The notes below the pieces were generated by a model. That model saw nothing but the letters and a program-made list of their open reading frames with translations. It was not told the origin of the DNA and did not search any database. This document shows, piece by piece, positions 1-9,035 of a DNA stretch of 64,000 bases. Every line of letters begins with the position of its first letter. Position 1 is the first letter of the stretch. The stretch is from Vibrio lentus (GTDB taxonomy: Bacteria > Pseudomonadota > Gammaproteobacteria > Enterobacterales > Vibrionaceae), in assembly GCF_002875945.1 (NCBI RefSeq), contig NZ_MCZK01000149.1, positions 33,920 to 97,919 on the forward strand, read 5' to 3'. The position numbers and the translations under genes were made by a program.

Positions 1-449
1 GTCTTGTCTTTTACCCAATCACGCAATGTTTCTGCGACGCCTTCAGAAAGAGACTTCAAATTACTGTAATCGTCGTCATAATCGTCTAAACCATCACGGA
101 CGTTAAACTCTTCTGAGAGGAATAATTTACGCAATGCGGCCTTTTTTACGCTTTCAGAGGCTTCTGACACCAATAATTGAGCAACAGACAAGTCTTCAGT
201 CGTTTCTGATGCCGTATCTTGGGAGTCAACAGCATGAACTTCTTCATCGCTTTCTAAAGCGTCACCTTCTAAAGGCTGAGGCGCTTCTGCTACAGTTGCA
301 GATGAAAGATCAGTAGATGTAACCTCAGAAGATGAAGAATCGGAGGAAGTAAGTTCGGTTGCTTCCAGTGTTTTCTCTGCTTCAAAAGGTTCGTCAGTGG
401 ATTCATCAAGCTTTCGTTGAGACCAACGGCTAAAAAAGTTAGTTGCCAT
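1..449 (-). CDS. DUF3306 family protein, C-terminal part beyond window edge
   Basis: The reading frame starts at the ATG at 449-447 and runs open to base 1, so about 149 codons are visible and the C-terminus is missing. The N-terminus (MATNFFSRWSQRKLDE) has the FxxRWSxRK pattern typical of DUF3306 proteins. It is followed by a very acidic, Ser/Glu-rich low-complexity stretch (about residues 15-85) and a more ordered region with LRKLFLSEEF. DUF3306 genes usually sit beside DUF3305 and ferredoxin/chaperone genes of formate dehydrogenase clusters. Here the DUF3305 gene is directly upstream and overlaps by 11 bp, indicating translational coupling. The biochemical role is not known; a maturation role for the molybdo-enzyme is inferred from neighbours only. 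Confidence 0.75.
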   Translation of the reverse strand, partial: MATNFFSRWSQRKLDESTDEPFEAEKTLEATELTSSDSSSSEVTSTDLSSATVAEAPQPLEGDALESDEEVHAVDSQDTASETTEDLSVAQLLVSEASESVKKAALRKLFLSEEFNVRDGLDDYDDDYSNLKSLSEGVAETLRDWVKDK

Positions 450-903
450 TAGATCTACCCGCACCTTTGCGTTTCTTACGTCTTGCTTCTAGTAGCTCGC
501 CATGGCGGCCAATAAAGGCTTCCATCCAAGCCTGTACGGGCAAAGGAATGTCGTAAGACAACACTTGGTTGTCTCCATCCATATACTGCCCTGCGACCGA
601 CTGAGAAGCTGTCAGCAATTGAATGACGGGCTTAATACCTGAATCAACGTTATCCATCACTAAGAACAGCTTTGGTTGTTGAGAGCTTAAATTGAAACGG
701 TAGTCAGTACGCTCGTCTTTGTGTAACTGAAGTAAACAAACGTCTGGGGCGTCATCTTCTGGTGACAGTTCAAATCCCGTCAGTTCCCATTGCGTAGTGA
801 CCCAAATACCTGTTTTGATCTCTTTCTCTATTCTTTTGACACCTATTGGCCAAGCTGCTTCTGTTTTTTCATATTGTTCTTTGAATTCTTTTATCTCAGA
901 CAT
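439..903 (-). CDS. DUF3305 family protein of formate dehydrogenase cluster
   Basis: This 154-residue protein has no signal peptide or membrane segment, so it is probably cytoplasmic. The first part (AAWPIGVKRIEKE, then GIWVTTQWELTGFEL) resembles DUF3305, a small family found next to DUF3306 and formate dehydrogenase genes in Vibrio and other Proteobacteria. The C-terminus is basic (LEARRKKRKGAGRSNGN). It overlaps the start of the DUF3306 gene by 11 bp, so the two are co-translated. fdhD lies divergently about 350 bp away, which supports a link to formate dehydrogenase maturation. No catalytic residues are recognised. The family call is from memory of the pattern and was not searched. Confidence 0.75.
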   Translation of the reverse strand: MSEIKEFKEQYEKTEAAWPIGVKRIEKEIKTGIWVTTQWELTGFELSPEDDAPDVCLLQLHKDERTDYRFNLSSQQPKLFLVMDNVDSGIKPVIQLLTASQSVAGQYMDGDNQVLSYDIPLPVQAWMEAFIGRHGELLEARRKKRKGAGRSNGN

Positions 904-1258
904 ACTTCACCCAATTGATTTTCTTTGGTCTGAATGTGCTTAGGACATTTTGTACTTCGCTCAATCATATAAGCGCTATAAAGCAATAAACACGCCAATA
1001 CACATTAACTTTCACCCTCTTACATGATGGCTTTCGTTATTGAGTCGTCCTATAACGTTAGTCGATACACGTAAATTCAGACAATTACACACGGTGAACT
1101 CTCATATTTTGCGCTATTTTAATCGAATGCTTCATGTTTTCCTGAATACCCGTTATTTTGGAATGAGATTTGCTTTAAGCATGGGCTAAAGAATCGATTA
1201 ACAAGAGCGGCGTTAGACCGTCTTGTTACAACCCTATCTCATTAAGTAGGAAGTGATT
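904..1258. other. Divergent intergenic region, DUF3305 / fdhD
   Basis: About 355 bp between two divergent genes, so it should hold promoters for both. It is AT-rich with no open frame of note. I could not identify a convincing sigma-70 or sigma-54 promoter or a clear FNR-type site by eye. The only clear signal is the AGGA ribosome binding site at 1248-1251 in front of fdhD. Confidence 0.4.
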
Positions 1259-2098
1259 GTGGTAAAACCAAACATAATAAAAACCAGCGAAAACCCACTT
1301 CAGACAATCGAAGTTGAAGTGTTTGACGAATATGGTGAGAAGCTAACCAAACAGATCGCTTGTGAACGTCCTCTTACCGTTATGTTGAACTGGAAAGAGA
1401 TCGTAACCCTGATGACTCTCGGCTCACGCCCCGAATCTTTAGTCTTGGGTTATTTGAAGAATCAAAGCTTCCTTTCCGACCCTGAAGCGGTTGAATCTAT
1501 CATAATCGATTGGGAAACCAGCTCTGCAGCGGTTATCACCAAAGAAGATACCAGCCAACTTGAGCAAGCGCTTAAGAAGAAGACGGTGACGTCTGGCTGT
1601 GGTCAGGGCACCATGTTTGGTAACGTGATGAAGCAGTTGGAAGATTACCAAGTGCCGCAGACCAAGATTAAGCAATCTGAAATCTACACGGCTTTAGAAG
1701 CGCTGACTCATTACAACGACACGTACAAGAAAGCGGGCGCGGTACATGGTTGCGCAGTTTGCAAAGACGACAAGGTTCTTTCGTTTGTGGAAGATGTAGG
1801 TCGACATAACGCGGTTGATACTTTGGCCGGTGAGATGTGGCTTAACAAAGAAGATGGTGCCGATAAGATCTTTTACACCACAGGTCGTCTAACCTCTGAA
1901 ATGGTCATCAAAGTGGCGCAAATGGGCATCCCTGTTCTGCTATCACGTTCTGGCGTAACGCAAATGGGCTTAGACTTGGCTCAGCAATTTGGTATCACGA
2001 CCATTGCTCGCGCTAAAGGCCTACGTTTCCAAGTGTTCACTGGCGCAGAGAAGATTGAATTCGATGTAAAAGGTGAACAGGCTTCGTCTGAAAGCTAG
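1259..2098 (+). CDS. fdhD: Formate dehydrogenase accessory sulfurtransferase FdhD
   Basis: FdhD moves sulfur from a cysteine desulfurase to the molybdenum cofactor so that formate dehydrogenase becomes active. Family signatures are present: VEDVGRHNAVD in the middle, FYTTGRLTSEM, and a C-terminal LLSRSGVTQMGLDLA block. The catalytic cysteine loop reads TSGCGQGT, so the first Cys of the usual CxxC is kept and the second is Gly. Another CxxC (HGCAVCK) follows. Two GTG starts are possible, at 1253 and 1259. The AGGA at 1248-1251 abuts the first but stands 7 nt from the second, so 1259 was chosen (279 aa). The gene is divergent from the DUF3305/DUF3306 pair and ends before a strong hairpin terminator. 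Confidence 0.93.
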   Translation: MVKPNIIKTSENPLQTIEVEVFDEYGEKLTKQIACERPLTVMLNWKEIVTLMTLGSRPESLVLGYLKNQSFLSDPEAVESIIIDWETSSAAVITKEDTSQLEQALKKKTVTSGCGQGTMFGNVMKQLEDYQVPQTKIKQSEIYTALEALTHYNDTYKKAGAVHGCAVCKDDKVLSFVEDVGRHNAVDTLAGEMWLNKEDGADKIFYTTGRLTSEMVIKVAQMGIPVLLSRSGVTQMGLDLAQQFGITTIARAKGLRFQVFTGAEKIEFDVKGEQASSES

Positions 2099-2168
2099 AT
2101 TCAAAAGCCCAGTTGATACCTTAGTTCAGTCGAATAATAGAACACCGAGCTAGCACAAAAAAGAAACG

Positions 2169-2203
2169 ATGCCGTTCATCAGCACTGATGAGCGGCATTT
2201 TTG
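2169..2203 (+). terminator. Intrinsic terminator after fdhD
   Basis: ATGCCG and TCATCAG pair with CTGATGA and CGGCAT (14 paired positions with one mismatch, tiny loop), followed directly by TTTTTGT. It lies 70 bp after the fdhD stop. Confidence 0.85.
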
Positions 2204-2541
2204 TATTCGTTTAAAGCTCACTTCAAGATACGAATATTAAGCTTCCCAATAATTAAGTGACCCAATGACTTAGTTACGCCGCTATTTAATTGCGTAACCG
2301 TTTAACCGTTTAACGAAGAAGCCTAGGGTTTTTCTATCAAGTTTTGCTATCAAAGGTACTCACAGATGATACTCACTGTTTTACATTTGCAGATAAACAA
2401 CGTTTCCTTCGACCTTAGTTGTATACGAATCTTGCTTTAACAACCTTATAAGCTATTAGTTATATATTCATCATTTTAATGAATCTATTAATTATAAAAC
2501 AAAGATGAATATCAACGTCACCGGCTTAAAGGGAATTAACC
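2204..2541. other. AT-rich upstream region of chemoreceptor gene
   Basis: About 340 bp, AT-rich, without a coding frame. It contains a short double tandem AACCGTTT near 2296-2313 and presumably the chemoreceptor promoter, which I could not pin down. A weak ribosome binding site (AAAGGGAATTAACC) precedes the ATG at 2542. Confidence 0.35.
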
Positions 2542-4431
2542 ATGAGTAATCCATCGGTACCTCAGCGTCATTCGCTGTCTCTTTCAATACGCAGCAAATT
2601 CATTCTAATCAACCTGACCTTGTTTGTTTCAGTCTTCATCTATGCCATCTACGAGCAGTTCAGCTTAGACAAACTAGAATCGCTGGAACGAGCTGCCACT
2701 GAAAATTTAAGGAGCTCGGTTGACCTACTCACCCTGAGGCGACACGAAAAAGATTTCTTAGCTCGTAATGACCAAAAATACGCAGAGCGTTTCGACAAAA
2801 CCGCTGATACCTTGAATCAACGACTGGTGACTTTGAACCAAACCTTAACCTCACACGAGCTTCACCTGTCCGACCAAATGACGCGGATTTCGGACACTCT
2901 TCATCAGTATCAAAAGCAGTTTCACCAAATCGTCGAACAAGTGAATAACATTGAACGTACGACCGCGCCCTTAGGCTTTGTCGCTGCGTTAGATGGAAAA
3001 CGAACCGCTTTAAAATCAGCGATCGAATCTGAATCGAGTTTGGCGTTAGAGCTTGCGCTATTGGAGTTGATTGAAAAAGACTTCCACTATCTCGCTCATA
3101 TCAATGACCAAACACACATGGCGTTAGCTAATGCTCTTAAAGAGTTTGAACCCTACTCCCAAACGTCCATTGCGACAGAGCAAGCCTATTCGGACTACAA
3201 GGCTGCGGTTGAAACGCTTCTGCTGGCTAACGCCAATTTAGGCTTATCGGCAGAACTCGGTCTTAGAGGCGCCTTACGTAGCAACGTCCACCAAACAGAA
3301 CAAGCCATTGAAGCGGTACAAACCGAGATAAGCCAAGCTATCACAGCGGCGAGCACACATACCAAAAACACACTACATCTATTTGGTGCGGCTATCGTAG
3401 CGCTGCTCTCTTTGTTGTTGGTGTTTATTGGGCGCAACATACTGGCGCGAATCAAAGCGATAAACGTGATGATGGAATCAATTGCGAATGGAGATGGCGA
3501 TTTAACTGTGCGCATGAACGCCAAAGGCAACGATGAACTTGCTCAGTTGGCGCACTCCTTCGATACCTTCATCAATAAACTGCATGGCAATATTAAAGAG
3601 CTGTCTGGCGTGATGACGGTGTTGACCGATAGTTCGTGTAGCTCTGAAGAAGCGGCAATCAAAAGTATGAGTAATGCTGAAAAGCAGAAGCAACAATCTG
3701 AATCAGTAGCGACGGCAGTTAATGAGCTGGTGATGACCAGTAATGAAGTGACGGCGAACATAGAAAATGCAGCGATGAACGCTGAGAAGATCAAAGACAA
3801 CGCACATCAGGCATTACAAGAAACTCACGCAACCAATGACAGCATTAATGTGTTGGCAGAGAACATTGCAGAATCTCAAAAGCTAATTGTTCAACTCGAA
3901 GATCAGAGTCGTGAAATCAACCAAGTCGTTACTACGATTCAAGGCATTGCTGAGCAAACTAACCTACTCGCGCTAAATGCAGCGATAGAAGCTGCGCGTG
4001 CTGGTGATCATGGACGTGGGTTTGCAGTCGTGGCCTCTGAAGTGAGAGAGCTTTCGCTAATGACCAACAATTCAACCCATCAAATTGAATCAACCATTCA
4101 TGGCCTGACGTCGGGAATAGCAAAAACGGTCGCTAAGATGTCGGTAAGCTTAGAGCAAACGGGGTTAGTTAAACACCAAACCAAAGACGTGGTGAATGCG
4201 ATTGAGGGAATACACTTTCAAGTCGGAGAAATGTTCGACTTAAACAGCCAGATTGCCACGGCGTCTGAAGAGCAATCCATGGTATCAGCAGAGATTGATC
4301 GCAACATCACTGATATCGCGCACCTAGCGAGTGATACTCATACTGTTGTGTCAGGGTCTGTTCGTTGCAGCGAGCAAGTATCGAATGTGAGTGTGAAGCT
4401 TGAGAAAATAGTGGCGCAGTTTAAGTATTGA
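2542..4431 (+). CDS. Methyl-accepting chemotaxis protein, HBM-type sensor
   Basis: A 629-residue transmembrane chemoreceptor. A first membrane helix lies at about residues 20-42. The periplasmic region of about 230 residues is all-helical and has LRRHEKDFLARND at about 67-80, a pattern typical of the helical bimodular (HBM) ligand domain that in other receptors binds organic acids. A second membrane helix lies at about 277-300 and is followed by HAMP. The cytoplasmic signalling tip is at about 460-505 (IAEQTNLLALNAAIEAARAG, then HGRGFAVVASEVREL) and contacts CheA/CheW. It is a single-gene unit between two terminators. The ligand cannot be read from the sequence. Confidence 0.93.
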   Translation: MSNPSVPQRHSLSLSIRSKFILINLTLFVSVFIYAIYEQFSLDKLESLERAATENLRSSVDLLTLRRHEKDFLARNDQKYAERFDKTADTLNQRLVTLNQTLTSHELHLSDQMTRISDTLHQYQKQFHQIVEQVNNIERTTAPLGFVAALDGKRTALKSAIESESSLALELALLELIEKDFHYLAHINDQTHMALANALKEFEPYSQTSIATEQAYSDYKAAVETLLLANANLGLSAELGLRGALRSNVHQTEQAIEAVQTEISQAITAASTHTKNTLHLFGAAIVALLSLLLVFIGRNILARIKAINVMMESIANGDGDLTVRMNAKGNDELAQLAHSFDTFINKLHGNIKELSGVMTVLTDSSCSSEEAAIKSMSNAEKQKQQSESVATAVNELVMTSNEVTANIENAAMNAEKIKDNAHQALQETHATNDSINVLAENIAESQKLIVQLEDQSREINQVVTTIQGIAEQTNLLALNAAIEAARAGDHGRGFAVVASEVRELSLMTNNSTHQIESTIHGLTSGIAKTVAKMSVSLEQTGLVKHQTKDVVNAIEGIHFQVGEMFDLNSQIATASEEQSMVSAEIDRNITDIAHLASDTHTVVSGSVRCSEQVSNVSVKLEKIVAQFKY

Positions 4432-4489
4432 TTAACAACAAGTACTTGAGACTAACCGCTCGAATTTTTTGATACAAAGAGACTTGTTT

Positions 4490-4532
4490 AAAAGACCGAG
4501 TGTGTAAAAGACCGAGTGTGTAAAAGACCGAG
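4490..4532. repeat. Triple 16-bp direct repeat
   Basis: AAAAGACCGAG occurs three times at 4490, 4506 and 4522, with TGTGT as the linker before copies two and three. This gives a 16-bp period. It sits between the chemoreceptor stop and the shared terminator, and looks like local tandem duplication. Confidence 0.85.
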
Positions 4533-4538
4533 ATAAAC

Positions 4539-4578
4539 AAAAGGCCTCTATCTTAACGAATAAGATAGAGGCCTTTTT
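4539..4578. terminator. Bidirectional terminator between MCP gene and ybiT
   Basis: A 17-bp perfect stem, AAAAGGCCTCTATCTTA against its complement, with a 5-nt loop and A/T tracts on both sides. It can serve the convergent chemoreceptor and ybiT transcripts. Confidence 0.92.
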
Positions 4579-4644
4579 AATCAAGGATACGTACTAACGT
4601 TGTATTACGTATTCATGTTTAATGCGTACCATGCTTAATGCGTA

Positions 4645-6228
4645 CTAAGCGCGTGCTTTCAAGAACTCAGCGTAAGTACCGCGGAAGTCGTTGATCTTGC
4701 CGTCTTTGATTTCAAGAACACGAGTCGCTAGAGAGTCTACGAATACGCGGTCATGAGATACGAAGAACAATGTGCCTTTGTAGTTCTCAAGAGCCAAGTT
4801 AAGCGCTTCGATAGATTCCATATCCATGTGGTTCGTTGGTTCATCCATTAGAAGGATGTTTGGCTTGTGCATCATGATCTTGCCAAGAAGCATACGACCT
4901 TGCTCACCACCAGAGATAACCTTTACAGATTTCTTGATGTCGTCTTGACCAAACAGCATACGACCTAGGAAGCCACGAACAACTTGCTCGTCTTCGCCTT
5001 CTTGACGCCATTGGCTCATCCAATCAAACAGGTTCATGTCTTTTTCGAAATCATGTGCGTGATCTTGAGCGTAGTAACCGATGTTTGAGTTTTCAGACCA
5101 CTTGTACTCACCTTCGCGCGCTTCTAGAGCACCCGCTAGCGTGTTAAGAAGCGTTGTTTTACCTACGCCATTCTCACCGATGATAGCAACACGCTCACCA
5201 ACTTCGAAAATCGCATCGAACTTGTTGTATAGGTCTTCTTCAAAGCCTTGAGCTAGGTTTTCAACCACAAGTGCGTTTCGGAATAGTTCTTTAGACTGTT
5301 CGAAACGGATGAATGGGTTTTGACGGCTAGACGCTTTAACTTCGTCCAGTTGAATCTTGTCGATCTGTTTAGCACGAGACGTTGCTTGTTTCGCTTTAGA
5401 TGCGTTAGCAGAGAAACGAGAAACGAACGTCTGAAGTTCAGCAATTTGTGCTTTCTTCTTCGCGTTATCAGATAGTAGACGTTCACGAGCTTGTGTCGCT
5501 GCTGTCATGTACTCATCGTAGTTACCAGGGAACAGGCGAAGTGCGCCGTAATCAAGGTCAGCCATGTGTGTACAAACTGAGTTTAGGAAGTGACGGTCAT
5601 GCGAAATGATGATCATTGTGCAGTTACGTTGGTTAAGCGTATCTTCCAACCACTTGATGGTGTCCATATCCAGGTTGTTCGTTGGTTCGTCAAGAAGCAT
5701 GATATGCGGGTCAGCAAACAGTACTTGAGACAATAGAACACGAAGTTTCCAACCTGGTGCTACTTCGCTCATTAGACCGAAGTGCAGTGATTCTTCAATA
5801 CCTACAGCAAGAAGAAGCTCACCCGCTTTCGCTTCTGCCATGTAACCGTCCATTTCAGCGAACTGAACTTCAAGATCAGCCACTTTCATGCCGTCTTCTT
5901 CGCTCATTTCAGGCAAAGAGTAAATGCGGTCACGCTCTTGCTTAATAGCCCAAAGCTCTTTGTGACCCATGATAACCGTGTCGATTACCGTGAATTCTTC
6001 GTAAGCAAATTGGTCTTGGTTTAGTTTAGCTACGCGCTCGTTTGGATCGTAGCTTACGTTACCAGCACTTGGTTCAAGTTCACCTGATAGGATCTTCATG
6101 AACGTCGATTTACCACAGCCATTCGCGCCGATTAAACCGTAACGGTTACCTTCGCCGAACTTAACTGAAATATTTTCGAAAAGTGGCTTAGCGCCGAATT
6201 GTTGAGTGATATTTGCTGTGGAGATCAA
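4645..6228 (-). CDS. ybiT: ABC-F family ATPase YbiT
   Basis: A soluble protein with two ABC ATPase domains and no membrane segment, belonging to the ABC-F group that acts on ribosomes. The first domain has Walker A GANGCGKST and Walker B MLLDEPTNNLD. Its signature is degenerate (VAPGWKLR), as in YbiT. The second has GENGVGKTT, ISGGEQGRM and LLMDEPTNHMD. The linker between them is basic (ANASKAKQATSRAKQID). The protein matches E. coli YbiT almost throughout. A longer frame reaches 6303, but homology begins at LISTANITQQFG, so the TTG at 6228 behind AAGGTAAAGG is the likely start (527 aa against about 530 in E. coli). Cellular function is still not well defined for this subfamily. Confidence 0.93.
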   Translation of the reverse strand: MISTANITQQFGAKPLFENISVKFGEGNRYGLIGANGCGKSTFMKILSGELEPSAGNVSYDPNERVAKLNQDQFAYEEFTVIDTVIMGHKELWAIKQERDRIYSLPEMSEEDGMKVADLEVQFAEMDGYMAEAKAGELLLAVGIEESLHFGLMSEVAPGWKLRVLLSQVLFADPHIMLLDEPTNNLDMDTIKWLEDTLNQRNCTMIIISHDRHFLNSVCTHMADLDYGALRLFPGNYDEYMTAATQARERLLSDNAKKKAQIAELQTFVSRFSANASKAKQATSRAKQIDKIQLDEVKASSRQNPFIRFEQSKELFRNALVVENLAQGFEEDLYNKFDAIFEVGERVAIIGENGVGKTTLLNTLAGALEAREGEYKWSENSNIGYYAQDHAHDFEKDMNLFDWMSQWRQEGEDEQVVRGFLGRMLFGQDDIKKSVKVISGGEQGRMLLGKIMMHKPNILLMDEPTNHMDMESIEALNLALENYKGTLFFVSHDRVFVDSLATRVLEIKDGKINDFRGTYAEFLKARA

Positions 6229-6689
6229 TGCCTTTACCTTTTTAATGTGAAAAACGCCGCAACGGTACTTCTTCGGGGCTTTAACTTCAAGTATTGATTG
6301 CAATTACAGGCCATTAAGTGAGTGATAACCTAGCCAAATCATAATTTGAGCTGACTCACACTTTTGATTTTCTCTTTGTGTTCATAAAAACGCCACAATC
6401 CGTAAAATACAAAATATCGAACAACCGCCGATAATGGGGCTTATATAACGGCTTAAATTCTACCGACAATTGAATATATCGCACGGCGCATCGTTACAAC
6501 CTAACCTACTTTCAGCCTATTTGTTTACGGTACTGGCTGATGCTCAAATACTAGCCCAAACCCTGACAATTTCATGACAAAGACGAAAGAAACAGGAATA
6601 AAGTACTCGCCCCCGAAAAAGGGTTAGATTTCACAAAGCACCATTATCTAACTATAGTAATCCTAACCTCATAATTCTAAGAGACTTTT
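6229..6689. other. Divergent intergenic region, ybiT / membrane ATPase gene
   Basis: About 460 bp between divergent genes, including the unlikely N-terminal extension of ybiT. A TATAGT at about 6653 could be a -10 element for the rightward gene. No operator or RNA structure was recognised. Confidence 0.35.
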
Positions 6690-9034
6690 ATGCGTTCACT
6701 ATCGCGCTTCTTATTGTTCACTTTAGCCATGCTCTCTTGGCCTAGTCATGCCAACTTGGAATATGACTTGCAGTCACGTCCTCAGGTGTCTGACATTGCC
6801 CAAGATCTGGATCAACGCATTAATGCACTCCCCGACCCTCTGTTTATGGAGGCGGCAGACAAACGTAAGGTCAATGTTTTATTAGCCGAAGTTCTTCGTG
6901 TCCAAAACCAACAAATCGCAACCTTTGATCAACAGCTTCTGGATTATCGAAAAAACAGTGATGCGGATTTGTGGTTTGACGTTGAATCGAGCTACGTAAC
7001 ATTAAACAGTTTAAATGTGAGTAAGCAGCACTTACTTGAGCAGACCACCACCGCGAACAAAGAGCGCTTAACGGGTTTTGGTCCTTATGGTGTAACGCAG
7101 TTTAAGCAAGAGTGGCGACTGACTAAGCTCAACGTTGAATATTTGGTGTATTTCCAAACTCGTAGCTTCAAAGCGTTGATCACTGACATCTTCATTTCGC
7201 CAGTGCCTGTTATTTGGGCCTCTCTGAAAGTGCTGTTTATCTACTTCGCTTTAGTGTGGTGGCTGTCAAACAGCACACGCCTGATTGAATTATTCCGAGT
7301 TAATTTCTTGGAAGCTAAGCAGAACCCTCCCTTCTTAGTGCGTTTGATTTGGTACGTGAGCCGTGCCCATCGCGCGATAGCGTGGTTAATCGCGATTACC
7401 ATCTCATTGCGTATTCTCTCAAGCATACCGAGCTTACAACACCTGATATTCCTAGAGATCTTTACGTGGTGGATTCTTGGTGGCTCGATAGCCATTAGCT
7501 TTATTCTGGAATTCGCGTTCCGTATTAGCCGAACCTCAAACCAAGAAGTCATTGCGCTGCGACTTTCAACGATTCGCCGTTATGTATGGAGTTTTATCGT
7601 TGCGGGTGTGATTCTTCAGATTTCAATCCGTACGTTAGTAAAGGTACGATTTACAGCTGGATCTACAGTGCGTTGTTCTTCTGGTTTGTGCTTGTGACCA
7701 TATCTGTATTGAGGTTATGGCGTGCGAAAGTGTTTGACGCATTGCATCATATTTCCGATCGCCCTGTGTGGGTCAATTGGGCGGTGAATCGCCAAGACAC
7801 CCTTATTCTCAATATTCTGGCAACCGCAATTGGTGTTGTGTGGCTAACGGTGTACACCTTCCAACATCGAATCATGGCGTTGCTATCTGGTTATACTCTG
7901 TTTAGCCAAGCGTTGGCTTATTTGTTCAGAATTGAAGTTGCGAAACAGTCAGACCTTGATAAGAACCAACAGAATCTTGTTAGAATTAAAGGCGACCAAA
8001 CTTTTGAATACGTTCTACCAGGTTCTATTGACAGTACTTTGATTGACTACGCGGGCGATGAAGTGAAACAGCTTAATCGCTATCTGATGTCTGACAGCCC
8101 CGCGATTTGTATTGTGTCTGGTGAACGTGGTGTTGGCTCTACAACCCTGCTCTACACGTTGCTGCATAAAGTTACCAATGCAGAGCCAATCTACGTTAGT
8201 TGCCCTTATGCCGGTTACAAAGAGTTTCTTTGCCACTTGGCTGTAAGCATCGGACTGGAAGAAGAAGCGACCGAAATTCAGATTCTGGCTCATTTACGTA
8301 AAAGCGAAATCACTTACCTGATCGCGATCGACAATGCACAACGACTTGTTAAGCCGATGGTTGGTGGTCTATCCGATTTGATTCGCTTAACCAACTTACT
8401 GCGCCGTTCTAAAAAGAATCACCGTGTGGTGATGTCGATTGCTAAATCAAGCTGGCGATTTGTCGATAGAGCTCGTGGCGAGCGTCTATTGTTTGATTTC
8501 GTGTGTTTCTTACCTCGTTGGACTGAGAAGCAAATCGGTGAGCTCCTGACAAGCCGCATCAATACCGAGTTAGAAAAGCCGTTGTCGTTTGATGGATTGG
8601 TGGTTCCTAAACAGTGGGATCAAGATGAGATGACAGAAGAAGAACGAGCTCGCCAAGGCTTCTATCGAATTCTATGGCATTACTCTGATGGTAATCCAAC
8701 AGTGGCTCTGCGCTTCTTCCGCTTATCTCTTAATAGAAACAAAGACACTGACCAAGCTGTCGTCAGGTTGTTCCATGTGCCTGAAGCGCAAGAATTAGAG
8801 AACATGCCTAAACCTATGCTGGCCGTGCTTCGCTCGATTGTTCAGCTCGAGATAGCCTCTCCTGAAGTTTTGTCTGACTGTACTCAGCTGAGTATTGCGG
8901 AGATTACGGGCATTCTGCGTTACTTCGAAAGTCGAGGTTACATTGGTTGGAGTGAAGAGAAGGCAAAGATTTCCGATCACTGGTTCCGCCACATTACGAA
9001 CGTTCTCGACCGTCAACATCTCTTGGTGAAGTAA
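6690..9034 (+). pseudogene. Membrane-anchored P-loop ATPase, frameshifted
   Basis: The gene is split by a -1 frame change. The upstream frame reads well to about 7637 (ending ISIRTL) and the downstream frame reads well from about 7640 (KGTIYSWIYSALFFW). Restoring one base in GTAAAGG would give about 781 residues. The product would have a signal peptide (ends SHA), a periplasmic region to about 165, at least six membrane helices to about 430, and a cytoplasmic ATPase. The ATPase shows Walker A GERGVGSTT and a Walker B-like YLIAIDNAQ. The layout recalls a large MscS-type membrane domain joined to an AAA/STAND-like ATPase, but I do not recognise a named family. The MscS-type channel gene starts 2 bp after the stop, so the pair is one transcription unit. 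The shift may be a true mutation or a sequencing error. Confidence 0.72.
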
Positions 9035-9035
9035 A

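Noticed and set aside
6229..6303. N-terminal extension of YbiT
   Set aside because: The extra 25 residues are basic and unlike YbiT homologues, while a TTG with a ribosome binding site starts exactly where homology begins.
7630..7650. Programmed -1 frameshift in the membrane ATPase gene
   Set aside because: The junction sequence TTAGTAAAGG is not a classic X-XXY-YYZ slippery heptamer and no strong downstream structure was noticed. A mutation or sequencing error is simpler.
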